Assembly (NCBI GenBank): GCA_902795875.1
Contig: CADBND010000090.1
Coordinates: 1 to 13,962 of the forward strand
Direction of reading: 5' to 3'
From: an uncultured Erysipelotrichaceae bacterium
GTDB lineage: Bacteria; Bacillota_I; Bacilli_A; Erysipelotrichales; Erysipelotrichaceae
Length of the DNA: 13,962 nucleotides
In this document: positions 12,858 through 13,962 of the stretch, in pieces
Layout of the letters: each line of letters opens with the position of its first letter
How positions within the stretch are numbered: position 1 is the first letter of the stretch
Made by a program: the position numbers and the translations under genes
Notes under the pieces: model-generated
Databases searched by the model: none
What the model saw: only the letters and a program-made list of their open reading frames with translations
Told to the model about the DNA's origin: nothing

Positions 12858-13962
12858 AAGATATCAACTAACTGCTGATTGTTCCTGGTCCGGATAAACA
12901 TATCGATCAGAGAATCCACAGAATCATCCCGATTATAATCGAGGACATCCTTGCGGATGATATTGACAGCCCGCAATTCATCCGGAGTCAGAAGCAGGTC
13001 CTCCCTTCTGGTACCCGATTTGGGGATATCGATCGCCGGAAACAGTCTTCTTTCCTGCAGCTTCCGCGAAAGGATCAGCTCCATATTTCCAGTCCCCTTG
13101 AATTCCTCATAGATCACATCATCCATCTTGGAACCCGTATCCACCAAAGCGGTAGCCAGTATCGTCAAGGAACCCCTCTCCCTTGTCTTTCTTGCTGCCC
13201 CGAAGAAACGCTTCGGCATATATAAGGCATTGGGATCAAGACCACCCGACAAAGTCTTACCCGAAGAAGGTTCCGTCAGATTGTAAGCTCTCGACAGACG
13301 GGTGATCGAATCCAGAAGGATGAAGACATCCTCCCCCGCCTCGACAAGCCTCTTCGCATGCTCGATCGTCATTTCCGAGACATATTTGTGCTTCGAAGGC
13401 TGTTCATCGAAAGTGGAATAGACGATCATCACATTATCTCCCCTGACGATCTCCTTGATATCAGTGACCTCCTCAGGTCTTTCATCGATCAGAAGGATGA
13501 TCAGATGGCCATTGGGACAGCTGCGCAGGATCGACAGTGCGATATCCTTCAATATCGTCGTCTTGCCCGCCTTAGGCGGGGAAACGATCAGACCTCTTTG
13601 ACCTTTGCCGATCGGTGCTATGATATCAATGATCCGCATAGGAATACCGGAGCCCGGCTGTTCTAACCGGATCTTCTCGTCCGGGAAGATCGGGGTCAGC
13701 TCCTCGAATGGGCGTCGTTTACTTGCCTCTAACGGATGGAAACCATTCACAGATTCCACATATAATAACGCCCCGAATTTCTCATTCTGATTCTTAACGC
13801 GGGTATTTCCATTCAGAATATCACCGGTTTTCAGATTAAAGCGCCGGATCTGTGCCGGTGATACATAGACATCACTCTCACCCGGAAGATAATTGGCACT
13901 ACGGATAAAGCCGTAGCCTTCCATAATCTCTAAGATACCGTTCACAGAGGTCTTGCTATCCA
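12839..13962 (-). CDS. rho: Transcription termination factor Rho (5' end outside window)
   Basis: RNA-dependent hexameric ATPase that ends transcription. Positions below are counted from the GTG at 13945, which starts the conserved NGILEIMEGYGFIR. The RNA-binding cold-shock-like domain (1-70) includes DVYVSPAQIRRFNLKTGD (25-42). Walker A is PPKAGKTT (123-130), catalytic E155 lies in LLIDERPEE, Walker B is VFILLDS (207-213). The Q-loop region GGLDPNALYMPKRFFGAARK (234-253) and the R-loop GTGNMELILSR (284-294) are intact. The frame stays open past the GTG to the window edge (DSKTSV), so the N-terminal helical region is probably outside and the gene is partial. The 3' end is complete and matches the usual length of the Rho core. 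Confidence 0.97.
   Translation of the reverse strand, partial: DSKTSVNGILEIMEGYGFIRSANYLPGESDVYVSPAQIRRFNLKTGDILNGNTRVKNQNEKFGALLYVESVNGFHPLEASKRRPFEELTPIFPDEKIRLEQPGSGIPMRIIDIIAPIGKGQRGLIVSPPKAGKTTILKDIALSILRSCPNGHLIILLIDERPEEVTDIKEIVRGDNVMIVYSTFDEQPSKHKYVSEMTIEHAKRLVEAGEDVFILLDSITRLSRAYNLTEPSSGKTLSGGLDPNALYMPKRFFGAARKTRERGSLTILATALVDTGSKMDDVIYEEFKGTGNMELILSRKLQERRLFPAIDIPKSGTRREDLLLTPDELRAVNIIRKDVLDYNRDDSVDSLIDMFIRTRNNQQLVDILNKTGS

Noticed and set aside
13943..13945. GTG as the true start of rho
   Set aside because: The frame is open beyond it to the window edge, and Rho proteins normally have an N-terminal helical domain before NGILEI, so the gene is treated as partial.

Overview
The window looks like chromosomal DNA of a low-to-medium GC Gram-positive bacterium (Firmicutes), perhaps Erysipelotrichia-like. 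The basis is AGGAGG-type ribosome binding sites, a DUF1836 regulator, a lipobox solute-binding protein and TTGACA/TATAAT promoters. Placement below phylum is inference. No tRNA, rRNA, CRISPR array, insertion sequence or phage gene was seen.

Layout. (1) 1-2010 (+): the last codons of an upstream gene, possibly GrpE-like, then a membrane-anchored Hsp70-like ATPase ending in a bidirectional terminator. (2) 2011-4204: a TIGR02206/TMEM164-like membrane protein (-) and a DUF1836 regulator (-), divergent from a hemolysin III/TrhA-type PAQR membrane protein (+) with a strong promoter and terminator. (3) 4227-9745 (-): a five-gene operon. In transcription order it holds a lipoprotein solute-binding protein, a cytosolic nucleotide pyrophosphatase/phosphodiesterase-type enzyme, an ABC ATPase and two permeases. 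Its promoter carries a perfect inverted repeat at the expected transcription start. (4) 9788-10567 (-): a tyrosine/phosphoinositide-type phosphatase just upstream of that operon. (5) 10659-12838 (+): an unrecognised 181-residue protein, a 26-codon relic of a metallophosphoesterase gene, and an intact cytosolic CpdB/UshA-type metallophosphoesterase. (6) 12839-end (-): transcription terminator Rho, cut by the window edge and convergent with zero spacing on the preceding gene.

How the genes may work together (inference). Regions 3 to 5 gather an importer of the UgpB/carbohydrate class and three phosphoester hydrolases with no visible export signal. This fits uptake of an intact phosphodiester or phosphorylated polyol followed by cleavage inside the cell. 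An identical 11-base motif lies in both the transporter promoter and the phosphatase/orf181 intergenic region, which suggests common control.

The most unusual items are the Hsp70-like protein with a C-terminal membrane hairpin, the metallophosphoesterase relic at 11197-11277, the shared 11-mer, and the terminator that contains the abutting stop codons of two convergent genes.
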